43,930 nt of DNA from an uncultured Eubacteriaceae bacterium (GTDB taxonomy: Bacteria > Bacillota > Clostridia > Lachnospirales > CAG-274): assembly GCA_947086655.1 (NCBI GenBank), contig CAMTZM010000020.1, positions 1 to 43,930 on the forward strand, written 5' to 3'. Made by a program: the position numbers and the translations under genes. The notes beneath the pieces are model-generated. The model was not told the DNA's origin and made no database searches. It was given only the letters and a program-made list of their open reading frames with translations. Shown here piece after piece: positions 30,871 through 39,466 of the stretch (within the stretch, counting starts at the first letter, position 1; each line of letters opens with the position of its first letter).

Positions 30871-30913
30871 AAATATTGATTTATTATGATATATTAATAC
30901 TAAATCAATATTT
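30871..30913 (+). promoter_or_regulatory. Inverted-repeat operator candidate, copy 2
   Basis: AAATATTGATTTA (30871-30883) and TAAATCAATATTT (30901-30913) are a perfect 13-bp inverted repeat with a 17-bp AT-rich spacer containing TATGAT and ATATTAAT. It lies 25 bp before the first gene of the polysaccharide operon and contains the same 11-bp core as the repeat at 27769. Confidence 0.65.
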
Positions 30914-30938
30914 TCTTAGGAAGGTTGTGTTTTAAACA

Positions 30939-32222
30939 ATGCAAAAGGTTTTATTCGCCGCTAATCAGTTTCCGCCTGAGGGCGGCTCAGGTGTGCAAAG
31001 AAGTGTAAAGTTTGTAAAACATCTTAGAAGTTTCGGTTATGAGCCTGTTGTTTTTACAAGGGATATCAAAAATCTTTCTTTAACAGACGAGACTTTGTTA
31101 AAAGATATACCTGACGGCACAGAAATAATAAGAAGCAAAGCGTTTGATTTTACAGGGTTGAAAAAGCCGTTTACAATATTCGGAAAAGTTTTAGCTCTTA
31201 AAATATTAATTCCTGACAGTGCAAGAATATGGGCAGAAATGGGGAAAAAAAAGGCTCTTAATATAATAAAAAAACAAAATATAAAACTTTTATACACCAC
31301 AAGTGCTCCTTACAGCGGACATCTTTTGGGATTGTATATAAAAAAGAAACTTCCGGATGTAATATGGGCTGCCGATTTTAGGGACGAATGGACAAATAAT
31401 CCTTATCTTCTTGATAATCCACATAATTTTATAAGAATGAAAATCGAAAAAAAAATGGAAAAAGCTGTACTTGAAAAAGCAGATATTTTAATAACAAACA
31501 CCCCGATTATGCGTGAAAATTTTATAAGAAACAATAATATAAAAGGTGATAATTTTTATGTTATACCAAATGGTTATGATATTGACGATTTTAAAAATAT
31601 AAAAATAGAAAATACACATAATGAAAAATTCACGCTTACTTATACAGGGGCATTATATGGCAGACGTAAACCTGATACTTTTTTTAAAGCTGTTTCAGAA
31701 CTTATAAATGAGAATAAAATTGACGGCTCAAAAATCAAAATACAATTTATAGGAAACTATTATATACAAAAACTTAAAAAACATGCTCAAAGCTTTGGTT
31801 TAGATAAACAAATTGAAATTTTAGGATATATGCCTCATGACGAATGTGTTAAAAAACAGCTTCTTTCAGACGCTCTTGTACTTATAGAAGGAGCCGGAAA
31901 AGGGTCAGAGGCGTTTTACACCGGAAAGCTTTTTGAATATATGGCTACCAAAAAACCAGTAGCTGCAATAATACCCGAAAAAGGAAGCGCTGCCGAACTT
32001 GTTAAAAAAACAAAAATAGGGTTTGTTTCAGACACAAATAATGTTTTATCAATAAAACAAAATTTACTTGATTATTACAATTCATGGCTTAAAGGACAAC
32101 TTCTTATTAACCCTGACGAAGAAGTTATAAAAGCTTATGAAAGAAAAGAACTGACAAAACAGCTTGCCGGACTTTTCGACCAGTATTTAAACAAAAAGCA
32201 TGAAACATATATTTATAAATAA
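30939..32222 (+). CDS. GT4-type glycosyltransferase
   Basis: A 427-residue GT-B-fold transferase. The N-terminal acceptor domain starts KVLFAANQFPPEGGSGVQRS, typical of GT4 enzymes. The C-terminal donor domain shows FTLTYTGALYGRRKPDTFF and a Glu-rich signature around EGAGKGSEAFYTGKLFEYMA (about 313-332), with a KPVAAI strand after it. It should add a sugar to a surface polysaccharide on the cytosolic side; donor and acceptor are unknown. It is the first gene of a tightly packed run ending with yitT at 39082. ATG 30939 is 14 nt from AGGAAGG, a rather long spacing. Confidence 0.88.
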   Translation: MQKVLFAANQFPPEGGSGVQRSVKFVKHLRSFGYEPVVFTRDIKNLSLTDETLLKDIPDGTEIIRSKAFDFTGLKKPFTIFGKVLALKILIPDSARIWAEMGKKKALNIIKKQNIKLLYTTSAPYSGHLLGLYIKKKLPDVIWAADFRDEWTNNPYLLDNPHNFIRMKIEKKMEKAVLEKADILITNTPIMRENFIRNNNIKGDNFYVIPNGYDIDDFKNIKIENTHNEKFTLTYTGALYGRRKPDTFFKAVSELINENKIDGSKIKIQFIGNYYIQKLKKHAQSFGLDKQIEILGYMPHDECVKKQLLSDALVLIEGAGKGSEAFYTGKLFEYMATKKPVAAIIPEKGSAAELVKKTKIGFVSDTNNVLSIKQNLLDYYNSWLKGQLLINPDEEVIKAYERKELTKQLAGLFDQYLNKKHETYIYK

Positions 32223-32265
32223 ATGTTTCCATAGTCTGCTTATTTTTTTAGGATGTGATATTGAA

Positions 32266-33396
32266 ATGAAAATACTTCACTTTATAAGCGGCGGCGACAC
32301 AGGCGGAGCAAAAACTCATGTGCTTACGCTTATACGCCGGCTTATAGAAATAGATATTGAAGTAGAATTAATGTGCATAATGGAAGGCGTATTCACAAAG
32401 GAAGCTAAAAGGCGTGGTATTCCCGTTAAAATCATACCGCAAAAAAAACGATATGACATAACGGTAATAAGCAAAATATGCCGTTATATCAATAAAGGCA
32501 ATTATGATTTAGTTCATTGTCATGGTGCGAGAGCAAATTATATAGCAATGTTTATTAAAAGAAAAATAAATATACCAATTATAACTACTCTCCATAGTGA
32601 TTATAAACTTGATTTCAAAGACACATGGTATAAGCAAGCGGTATTTGCTCCCGTCAACTCATTGGCTTTGAGATGTTTTAAGTATGTTCTTACCGTAACT
32701 GAAGCATTTAAAAAAATGCTTATTGAAAGAGGTTTTGACGAAAACAGACTTTTTGTTGTATACAACGGTATAGATTTTGATTATGTGCCGGATATGGTCG
32801 AAAAAGAAGAATTTTTCAGCAGATTTGGAATTGATTACGACGATACAAAAATTTATGTTGGAATAGCAGCAAGGCTTTACGCTGTAAAAGGAATTTCAAC
32901 ATTTATTGAAGCAGCGGAAATGGCTGTTAATAAAAATAAAAATATTGTTTTTATTATAGCCGGAGACGGAAGCGGATATGAGAAATATGAAACAATGATA
33001 AAAAATAAATCACTTACAGATAAAATTTATATGCTTGGGCATGTAAACGATATTGACAGTTTCTATAACGCTATTGATATAAATACACTTACGTCTTTAA
33101 GCGAAAGTTTTCCTTATGCCCTTCTTGAAGGTGCAAGAATGAAAAAAGCTACAATAAGTACTGACGTAGGCGGAATAAGTGAAATGATAAAGGATGGAAA
33201 AACGGGATATCTTGTAAAAACAATGGATACAAAAGGACTTTGTGAAAAAATACTTTTATTATCTGAAAATGCTCAGCTAAGAAAAAAACTCGGTGAATCC
33301 TTTTATAACGACACAAAAAATAAATTTTCAGACAAAAAAATGGCTTTAACTCATAAACAAATATACGAAAAAATAATAAAGGAGAATGAAAAGTGA
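32266..33396 (+). CDS. GT4-type glycosyltransferase
   Basis: A 376-residue GT-B transferase. It begins KILHFISGGDTGGAKTHVLTL, with the Gly-rich acceptor loop. The C-terminal half has AARLYAVKGISTFIEA, IAGDGSGYEKYE and SESFPYALLEGARMKKA, a clear EX7E nucleotide-sugar signature (about 280-296). ATG 32266 is chosen because it starts the conserved fold; an in-frame ATG at 32200 would overlap the previous gene and add an unrelated 22-residue leader. Its stop overlaps the next GTG start by 4 bp. The product differs from its upstream neighbour, so the two enzymes probably add different sugars. Confidence 0.88.
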   Translation: MKILHFISGGDTGGAKTHVLTLIRRLIEIDIEVELMCIMEGVFTKEAKRRGIPVKIIPQKKRYDITVISKICRYINKGNYDLVHCHGARANYIAMFIKRKINIPIITTLHSDYKLDFKDTWYKQAVFAPVNSLALRCFKYVLTVTEAFKKMLIERGFDENRLFVVYNGIDFDYVPDMVEKEEFFSRFGIDYDDTKIYVGIAARLYAVKGISTFIEAAEMAVNKNKNIVFIIAGDGSGYEKYETMIKNKSLTDKIYMLGHVNDIDSFYNAIDINTLTSLSESFPYALLEGARMKKATISTDVGGISEMIKDGKTGYLVKTMDTKGLCEKILLLSENAQLRKKLGESFYNDTKNKFSDKKMALTHKQIYEKIIKENEK

Positions 33397-33917
33397 AGCT
33401 TATTGATGAAAAAGGCAAATTATTTGGACTTGTAAACGTTGTTGATTTAATAGTTGTTATTTTAATATTAGCAATTATAGGCGGCGTAGGCTATAAAATG
33501 TTTTCAAGTAAAATTAATGCTAACGGCGGAAATATAACAACAGAAAAAGAATATGTATATGTAACATTATATGCAAGTCTTGTAGTTCCTGAAGTTGTTG
33601 AAAATTTGCATGTTGGAGATAAACTTGTAGCTGATAACGGTTTTACAGATGCTGAAATTGTATCAATTGAATCAAAACCGGCAGCTTATGTATCAACAAA
33701 CTCCGACGGTAAAATGATTTTAACCGAACATCCTTTGTGGAAAGATGTTATAGTTGTAATAAAAGAAAAAGTAAACCCATCAAGCGTCATATTAAAAGTT
33801 GGCAAACAAGAAGTAAGAATAAATTATCCTTTTATACTTAAAACACAAATTGTTGAGGCTAACAGCAAAATCAGAGGTATTGATTCAAAGACACTGACAG
33901 GCAAAGTGTTGGAATAA
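33393..33917 (+). CDS. DUF4330-like single-pass membrane protein
   Basis: A 174-residue protein with a short cytosolic start (LIDEKGKLFGLVNVVDL), one membrane helix (about residues 17-35) and an extracytoplasmic beta-rich domain. This matches the layout and N-terminal motif of DUF4330 proteins, whose function is not established. GTG 33393 overlaps the preceding stop (GTGA), with GGAG 7 nt upstream, so it is translationally coupled to the glycosyltransferase. Its place between transferases and the polymerase/ligase-like protein suggests a role in export or assembly of the polymer. Confidence 0.7.
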   Translation: MKLIDEKGKLFGLVNVVDLIVVILILAIIGGVGYKMFSSKINANGGNITTEKEYVYVTLYASLVVPEVVENLHVGDKLVADNGFTDAEIVSIESKPAAYVSTNSDGKMILTEHPLWKDVIVVIKEKVNPSSVILKVGKQEVRINYPFILKTQIVEANSKIRGIDSKTLTGKVLE

Positions 33918-33945
33918 ATCGTTTTAATAAAGGCGGTGTCGCAAT

Positions 33946-34458
33946 ATGATTGAAACAGTGTTTAAAAAAACGCTTAATTTTGCTTTTACAAGCTATAAAT
34001 ACAGCAGATTAAAAAATATTACAGACAAAATAAGCACATCTTCAAAAAACAGCGTATCAGGAAAATATTTAAACAAATTTCTTGATAAAACTCCATGGTA
34101 TTTTAATAGCATAACAGGTCGTTTTATATTTAATATAGGTAAAATACTTAAAAAAATTGCTAATTTTATTTATTCGTTAATAAGTCCATGTATAAAAAAC
34201 AGTGAATTTAAAAAACAGACAAGCGAAATAAAAAATTCACCTAAAACTTTATTTAATATGCTTGCTCTTTTATTTATGGCTGCTTCATTAACTTATCTTA
34301 TAGGATGTATTTATATAGGAGCATACAAAGAAATAAGATTATATATATCATGGATATTATTTATAACAGGATTTATATTTGCGCTTTTGGATTATTTTTA
34401 TGAAACGGCTTTAAATAGCCGTATTTACAAAATTATTGTATATTTATTTTTTGAATAA
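33946..34458 (+). CDS. Unknown membrane protein in polysaccharide operon
   Basis: A 170-residue basic protein, not assigned to a family. The first about 100 residues are Lys/Asn/Ser-rich with an amphipathic start (FKKTLNFAFTSYKYSRL). Two membrane helices lie near 102-121 and 128-148, followed by a short tail. ATG 33946 follows AAAGGCGGTG. It is 12 bp before the O-antigen ligase-like gene, so it may be a partner of that protein. No catalytic motif is visible. Confidence 0.7.
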   Translation: MIETVFKKTLNFAFTSYKYSRLKNITDKISTSSKNSVSGKYLNKFLDKTPWYFNSITGRFIFNIGKILKKIANFIYSLISPCIKNSEFKKQTSEIKNSPKTLFNMLALLFMAASLTYLIGCIYIGAYKEIRLYISWILFITGFIFALLDYFYETALNSRIYKIIVYLFFE

Positions 34459-34470
34459 GTTGGTGATGAC

Positions 34471-35844
34471 GTGAAAAAATACACGATTTATTTATTCGTT
34501 CTTTTAGGAGCGGTTTTAGGTTTCTTAGGAGCGGCTGAAAGTTTTTTAGCAATGCTTTTTGTTATAGCTGCAATGTGTTTTATAATTATGGTTATGTCTG
34601 ATTATGAAAAGGCTACATATGTAGTCGCCGCATACAGCATAATTGATTTTCTCTTAAGAACATTTGCCGGAGGTTTTGCCGGTATATGGGACGAGGCTTA
34701 TCTTGCCGTATTGATACTTTTATGGATATACAAGCTTTTTATAAATCAGAAAGAAGACGGTATAAAACTTGCTCCTCTTGATTTTCCGGCAGCTTTTTTT
34801 ATAACAGCAATGTTTTTTATACTTATTGTAAATACATCTGACATATCAATAGGTATTGAGGGATTTAGAGCAAGTGTACAATATATTCTTTGGTACTTTA
34901 TAACAGTACAGCTTTTAAGAACTGAAAAAGGCGCTAAAAATCTGCTTATAGCTTTCTCTCTTATTTCAGGCTTTATAGCAATGCATGGAATTTATCAATA
35001 TGTTATTGGCGCTGAAATGCCGACAGGCTGGGTTGACAGTAAAGAAGCCGGTGTAAGAACAAGAGTTTACTCAATATTGGGAAGTCCAAATGTTATGGGA
35101 AGTCTTATGACTCTTTCTGCCCCTATTTGTTTTGCTTTAGGATTAAATCAAAGAAAAAAAGGAAAATGCGCTTTATTTATATTTCTTTCACTTTGCATGG
35201 TTATAAGCCTGCTTTTTACATTTTCAAGAGGCGCATGGATTGGCTTTGCCGCAGCAGCGGTATTATATGTATTTTTAAAGGATAAAAGATGGTTTATACC
35301 GGCTATAATAGCAGGTGTATTGGCTATACTTATTGTTCCGGGTGTTGGAAGCAGACTTTCTTATATGCTTAGCTCCGAATATATAGAAAGCAGTATGAAA
35401 GGCGGAAGGCTTATAAGATGGACAAGAGGGCTTACAATACTTAAAGACAATCTGCTTTTAGGTGTAGGGCATGGTCAGTTTGGCGGTGCAGTCGCTATGA
35501 ATCATGGAATAAAAAGGCTTATAGAAACAGAAGTTATAAAAACATTTTATATGGATAATTATTATCTTAAAACGGCTGTTGAAACGGGAATTGTTGGTTT
35601 AGGTGCATTTTTGACACTTATTTTAAGCGTTTTTACAAGCTTTTTAAGAACAATAAGAGTTACAGCGGATAAAGGGCTTAAAGAAATTGAAATAGGTATT
35701 TTATGTGGTGCGGCTGGTGTTATTGTTCATAATTTTGTTGAAAATATATTTGAAGTACCTATGATGGCTACTTGTTTTTGGCTTCTTGCTGCTGTAATGA
35801 TGCACTTCTGGCGTTTGAATTTTGTTAAGAAGGGAATCGTATGA
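34471..35844 (+). CDS. O-antigen ligase/polymerase-like membrane protein
   Basis: A 457-residue protein with about 11-12 membrane helices. The large periplasmic-type loop and motifs SILGSPNVMGSLMTLSAPIC (about 197-216), FTFSRGAWIGFAAA and GVGHGQFGGAVA fit the Wzy/WaaL (O-Ag_ligase) family, which polymerises or transfers lipid-linked oligosaccharides. In a Gram-positive cell the role would be polymerising or attaching wall polysaccharide. GTG 34471 follows TTGGTGATGAC. Its stop overlaps csaB by 4 bp (ATGA), a sign of coupled translation. Confidence 0.85.
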   Translation: MKKYTIYLFVLLGAVLGFLGAAESFLAMLFVIAAMCFIIMVMSDYEKATYVVAAYSIIDFLLRTFAGGFAGIWDEAYLAVLILLWIYKLFINQKEDGIKLAPLDFPAAFFITAMFFILIVNTSDISIGIEGFRASVQYILWYFITVQLLRTEKGAKNLLIAFSLISGFIAMHGIYQYVIGAEMPTGWVDSKEAGVRTRVYSILGSPNVMGSLMTLSAPICFALGLNQRKKGKCALFIFLSLCMVISLLFTFSRGAWIGFAAAAVLYVFLKDKRWFIPAIIAGVLAILIVPGVGSRLSYMLSSEYIESSMKGGRLIRWTRGLTILKDNLLLGVGHGQFGGAVAMNHGIKRLIETEVIKTFYMDNYYLKTAVETGIVGLGAFLTLILSVFTSFLRTIRVTADKGLKEIEIGILCGAAGVIVHNFVENIFEVPMMATCFWLLAAVMMHFWRLNFVKKGIV

Positions 35845-36980
35845 TTAATTTACTAATTGCAGGATACCATGGTTTCGGCAACTGCGGCGACGAGGCGACG
35901 TTAAAAGCAATGACTGCTAATATAAGGCAGATGGCATCAGACGTTAAAATTACCGCTTTGTCGTATAATCCGGAATTTACTAAAACTGAATACAAAATCG
36001 AGTCTATACAAAGATTTAACGCCGTGCAGGTATTTAATGCAATAAGAAAAAATGACATTATTTTAAGCGGCGGCGGAACACTTTTACAAGACGGCACAAG
36101 TACACGTTCATTAATGTATTATTTGAGTATAATAAAACTGGCTAAACTTTTCGGAAAAAAAGTTATGCTTTATGGAAACGGTATAGGTCCTGTAAAAGGA
36201 CACTTTAATAGGAAAATGATTAAAATTGTTGTAAACAGCGTTGATGTAATTACTCTTAGGGAGAAACTTTCTGAAAAAGACCTAAGAGGTATAGGAGTTA
36301 ACCGCCCCGAAATATACGTAACAGCAGACCCGGCGTTTACTCTTAAATCATCCTCTGATGAAAAAGCACAGGAATTTCTTAAAAAAGAAGGAATACCTAT
36401 TGATAAAGAAATAATTGGAGTATGTATAAGAAACTGGAATAAAGCCTTTGGCGGAGAAGACAGTTTTATAAAAAAACTTGCTCACGTATGCGATTGTCTT
36501 GTAAAAAAAGATAAAGCTATACTTCTTATTCCAATGCAAATGCCTCGTGATGTTGACATTTCCATGAAATTAATAGCAAGTATGTCTGAGAGAGCATATA
36601 TTCTTCAAGGTGAATACTCTCCATCAGATATATTAGCTATTATAGGACAGCTTAAAGCAATGATGAGTATGCGTCTGCACTCTCTTATTTTTTCTGCTGT
36701 AAAACGTATACCAATGATAGGAATTGTATACGACCCAAAAGTCGATTATTATTTGAGAGCCTTAGGTATGCCGGAGGGCGGCGATATTAGAAACGAGGAG
36801 TTAGACGAAAAAAGAATCTTCGCACAAATGATTGATATATTAAAAAATTACGACGATTGGAAAAAGAAACTTGATGAAAAAACTGTTGTACTTGAAAGAA
36901 AAGCATCTGAAAATGATAAGCTGCTTTATGAACAGCTTAATTTGATAAGAAAAGAAAAGGGGGAAAAAAATGAGGTTTAA
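35841..36980 (+). CDS. csaB: Polysaccharide pyruvyl transferase CsaB
   Basis: A 379-residue pyruvyltransferase. Landmarks: NLLIAGYHGFGNCGDEATL (about 3-21), DIILSGGGTLLQDGTSTRS, YGNGIGPVKGHFNR, PMQMPRDVDIS and the donor-site SMRLHSLIFSA. CsaB transfers pyruvate from phosphoenolpyruvate to ManNAc in secondary cell-wall polysaccharide, forming the ketal that SLH domains bind. It thereby links this operon to the SLH protein at 2.5 kb. It overlaps the ligase-like gene by 4 bp and the next gene by 11 bp. Confidence 0.94.
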   Translation: MINLLIAGYHGFGNCGDEATLKAMTANIRQMASDVKITALSYNPEFTKTEYKIESIQRFNAVQVFNAIRKNDIILSGGGTLLQDGTSTRSLMYYLSIIKLAKLFGKKVMLYGNGIGPVKGHFNRKMIKIVVNSVDVITLREKLSEKDLRGIGVNRPEIYVTADPAFTLKSSSDEKAQEFLKKEGIPIDKEIIGVCIRNWNKAFGGEDSFIKKLAHVCDCLVKKDKAILLIPMQMPRDVDISMKLIASMSERAYILQGEYSPSDILAIIGQLKAMMSMRLHSLIFSAVKRIPMIGIVYDPKVDYYLRALGMPEGGDIRNEELDEKRIFAQMIDILKNYDDWKKKLDEKTVVLERKASENDKLLYEQLNLIRKEKGEKNEV

Positions 36981-37440
36981 AACTTTATTTTTTACTGCTA
37001 CGGCAGTTATATCATTAGCGGCTTTTGTTTACGCCGCTTCACCCGGAACTACCGACGACCCTCTTGTAAGCAAAAGTTATGTTGAAAAGCTTATTAATGA
37101 GGCGTTTCAAAATAATTCTTCCGGAACTAATTCTGTTATTACTAATCCAGCAGTTAATACGTCTAATTCAACTTCAAATTATGTTCCTGTAAATGTAAAA
37201 ATTGGACAAAAACTTATAGGTGAAGAAGGTACAGAAATTATTTTAAGAAGCGGAAGAGGGTTTGGTTATGTCTCTACTGAATCAGGTATTGTTGACATAA
37301 CTCAAGGAACAGAAGTCTTTAATAACGAAGAAATTATTAAAAACCATATGCTTATTATTCCCCGTGACGACGGGAGAGGAATAAGAATTGTAGAAGATTC
37401 ATGGTTTCTTGTAAAAGGCGGTTATAAAATAATTGGCTGA
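36970..37440 (+). CDS. Small secreted protein between csaB and tagA
   Basis: A 156-residue exported protein of unrecognised family. The signal peptide (about 1-23, ending VYAASPG) is followed by TDDPLVSKSYVEKLINEAF, an Asn/Ser/Thr-rich spacer (about 50-72) and a compact beta-rich domain with GQKLIGEEGTEIILRSGRG, GIVDITQGTEV and a final IVEDSWFLVKGGYKI. ATG 36970 lies within the last codons of csaB (11-bp overlap), so translation is coupled. The context suggests a periplasmic-side accessory of wall polysaccharide pyruvylation or assembly. Confidence 0.75.
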   Translation: MRFKTLFFTATAVISLAAFVYAASPGTTDDPLVSKSYVEKLINEAFQNNSSGTNSVITNPAVNTSNSTSNYVPVNVKIGQKLIGEEGTEIILRSGRGFGYVSTESGIVDITQGTEVFNNEEIIKNHMLIIPRDDGRGIRIVEDSWFLVKGGYKIIG

Positions 37441-37482
37441 AATATTTGAAACATATGCTATAAATAAAAAGGTGGTATAAAT

Positions 37483-38211
37483 TTGGATAAAGTTAATATA
37501 CTTGAAGTTGATTTTTCAAATATAACATTAGATGAGGCAGCAGATAAAATGCTGTCTTTTTTAAAAGACGGAAAAAAACACATGATTTTTACTCCTAATT
37601 CAGAAATATTATATGACGCTTACAAAGACAGTGAATTTAAAAAAATATTAAACAGTGCAGATATGAACGTCCCTGATGGAATAGGGGTTGTATATGCTTC
37701 AGCAATAAACGGCAAAAAACTTAAACAAAGAGTTGCCGGATATGATTTATGTTTAAATTTATTTGAAAAACTTAAAAACGGAGATAAAACAATTTATTTT
37801 TTTGGCGGTGCTCCAAAAGTCGCTGAAAACGCAAAAGAAAAAATTGAAAAAAAATATAAAATAAAAATTATTGGCACAAGTGATGGATATTTTGATGATA
37901 AAAAGGAAAAGCTTATAATTGATGAAATAAATAAATTATCACCAGATATTTTACTTGTAGGACTTGGTGCTCCAAAACAAGAAAAATGGATTTATAAAAA
38001 CATAAACAATCTTAACGCAAAAATATTTATGGGCGTAGGAGGCTCATTTGACGGCTTTAGCGGTGCTGTAAAAAGAGCACCTGATATATTTATCAAATTA
38101 GGACTTGAATGGCTTTACAGGCTTATAAAACAACCCTCAAGATTTGTTAGAATGTTAAAGCTTCCTTTGTTTATGCTTTTGGTGATTAAACACAAAATAA
38201 AAGGAAGGTAG
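37483..38211 (+). CDS. tagA: WecG/TagA-family ManNAc transferase
   Basis: A 242-residue GT26 enzyme. Conserved blocks: FTPNSEILYDAYKDSEF, ADMNVPDGIGVVYAS (about 64-78), the GGAPKVAE turn, GLGAPKQEKWI (about 163-173) and GVGGSFDGFSGAVKRAP, followed by the family C terminus GLEWLYRLIKQPSRFVRM. TagA adds ManNAc from UDP-ManNAc to undecaprenyl-PP-GlcNAc at the membrane, the early step of teichoic acid or related wall polymer linkage. The start is TTG 37483 behind AAGGTGG. WecB at 12.6 kb could supply the substrate. Confidence 0.94.
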   Translation: MDKVNILEVDFSNITLDEAADKMLSFLKDGKKHMIFTPNSEILYDAYKDSEFKKILNSADMNVPDGIGVVYASAINGKKLKQRVAGYDLCLNLFEKLKNGDKTIYFFGGAPKVAENAKEKIEKKYKIKIIGTSDGYFDDKKEKLIIDEINKLSPDILLVGLGAPKQEKWIYKNINNLNAKIFMGVGGSFDGFSGAVKRAPDIFIKLGLEWLYRLIKQPSRFVRMLKLPLFMLLVIKHKIKGR

Positions 38212-38218
38212 TTTCTAA

Positions 38219-39082
38219 ATGAATAAAAAAAATAAGCTTTTTAAGGATATATTTTTTATAGCTGCGGGAGTACTTCTTATGTCTTTGTCTCTTAATATTT
38301 TTTTTGAGCCTAATAATATAGACGTAGGAGGAGCAAGCGGACTTGCTGTTGTTATAAAATATTCATCTGAACTTATTTTTGGATTTGGAATACCTCTTTG
38401 GATTACTAATATTGTATTAAATGTTCCATTGTTTATTATAAGCTTTAAGGTCTTGGGAATTGGTTTTATTAAAAAAACTGTTTTTGCTACTGTAATGTTT
38501 TCAGCGGCTTTAATGGCAACTGAAAACATATATAAATTTTCCGGAGATATAGTATTAGTATGTGTATTCGGAAGTGTTCTTATGGGTATTGGAATAGGGC
38601 TTATACTTTCCGTAGGAGCAACTACTGGAGGAAGTGATTTGGCAGCAAGCGTTATATACAAAAAGATTAAAAGATTCAGCATAGCTAAAATTATGCTTTT
38701 TATAGATGTAATTATTATAGCCGCCGGATTGTTTTTATTTGGAGCTGAAAAAACTCTTTACGCTGTTATATCCGTTTATATAATAAGTAAAATTGTTGAT
38801 GCTGTAATCGAAGGTTTTTCATTTGCAAAAGCCGCATATATAATATCTGATAAATGGTCGGAAATTTCCTCATGCCTTTCAAAAGAACTTGAAAGAGGTG
38901 CTACACTTTTAAGCGGAAAAGGAGCATATACATTAAATGAAAAAAACGTACTTTTATGTGTTGTGTCAAAAAAGGAAATAGCAAGCCTTAAAGAAATTGT
39001 AGCTAATATAGATAAAAAGGCTTTTATTATTGTTTCTGATATAGCAGAGGTTCTTGGTGAGGGTTTTGGTGAAATTTCATAA
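38219..39082 (+). CDS. YitT family membrane protein
   Basis: A 287-residue protein with five to six membrane helices and a C-terminal soluble DUF2179 domain (about 205-287). The N terminus FIAAGVLLMSLSLNIFFEPN and the GGASGLAVVI and GATTGGSDLAA segments are family hallmarks. YitT proteins are common in Firmicutes and their transport role, if any, is not settled. ATG 38219 follows AAAGGAAGG only 7 bp after tagA, so it is cotranscribed, but its link to polysaccharide synthesis is unclear. Confidence 0.9.
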   Translation: MNKKNKLFKDIFFIAAGVLLMSLSLNIFFEPNNIDVGGASGLAVVIKYSSELIFGFGIPLWITNIVLNVPLFIISFKVLGIGFIKKTVFATVMFSAALMATENIYKFSGDIVLVCVFGSVLMGIGIGLILSVGATTGGSDLAASVIYKKIKRFSIAKIMLFIDVIIIAAGLFLFGAEKTLYAVISVYIISKIVDAVIEGFSFAKAAYIISDKWSEISSCLSKELERGATLLSGKGAYTLNEKNVLLCVVSKKEIASLKEIVANIDKKAFIIVSDIAEVLGEGFGEIS

Positions 39083-39102
39083 AATTTAAAACATCAAAAC
39101 TA

Positions 39103-39129
39103 CTCTCTTTTGTATTTAGTGAGAGCTTT
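39103..39129 (+). terminator. Weak terminator after yitT
   Basis: CTCTC (39103-39107) pairs with GAGAG (39121-39125) around a 13-nt loop, followed by CTTTT. Only five base pairs, hence low confidence. Confidence 0.4.
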
Positions 39130-39153
39130 TCATGCCTACTGCAAGAGTAAACA

Positions 39154-39186
39154 CCCCACTTAAAAAGCGGTGGGAACTTCCTCCGC
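39154..39186 (+). other. Orphan element with two mutually exclusive hairpins
   Basis: CCCAC (39155-39159) pairs with GTGGG (39170-39174). Alternatively GCGG (39167-39170) pairs with CCGC (39183-39186), enclosing GGAA/TTCC. The block is GC-richer than its surroundings and reminiscent of IS200/IS605-type ends or TnpB-associated RNA tails, but no transposase remains nearby. That comparison is from memory and unproven. Confidence 0.3.
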
Positions 39187-39355
39187 CTATTAAATTACAA
39201 TTATAGTGCTTTAAAAATCATAAAATATTTGTATTAGTTTAAAAGTCATAATAATTATTTTTTTTACCTTATTTTTTACAATAGACTTACCGTTTTAATA
39301 TTATAAATATAGCAATATTATAAAAAAATTCATACTATAATTATTTGTCTATACA

Positions 39356-39391
39356 AATTAAACAAATGTTAATTTGTTTATTTGTTTAATT
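39356..39391 (+). promoter_or_regulatory. Inverted repeat in the ABC ATPase promoter region
   Basis: AATTAAACAAAT (39356-39367) and ATTTGTTTAATT (39380-39391) form a perfect 12-bp inverted repeat with a 12-bp spacer. TTGTCT (39345-39350) with GTTAAT (39368-39373) is one possible promoter within it; TTGTTT/TATGGT slightly downstream is another. It may be an operator. Confidence 0.45.
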
Positions 39392-39466
39392 ATGATATGG
39401 TTAGAAGCTTGAAAATATTGTATTATATTTATATAAGCTATTTTCGATATATAAGGAGGAAAAATA

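Larger units (their letters stand above)
39083..39466 (+). other. 384-bp intergenic region before the ABC ATPase
   Basis: It contains a weak terminator (39103-39129) for the polysaccharide operon, a GC-richer hairpin element (39154-39186), an AT-rich stretch without visible features (about 39190-39340), and a 12-bp inverted repeat (39356-39391) near the promoter of the next gene. No coding sequence is supported. Confidence 0.6.

Noticed and set aside
32200..32265. Upstream ATG start for the second glycosyltransferase
   Set aside because: It overlaps the preceding gene and adds residues unlike a GT4 N terminus; ATG 32266 starts the conserved fold.
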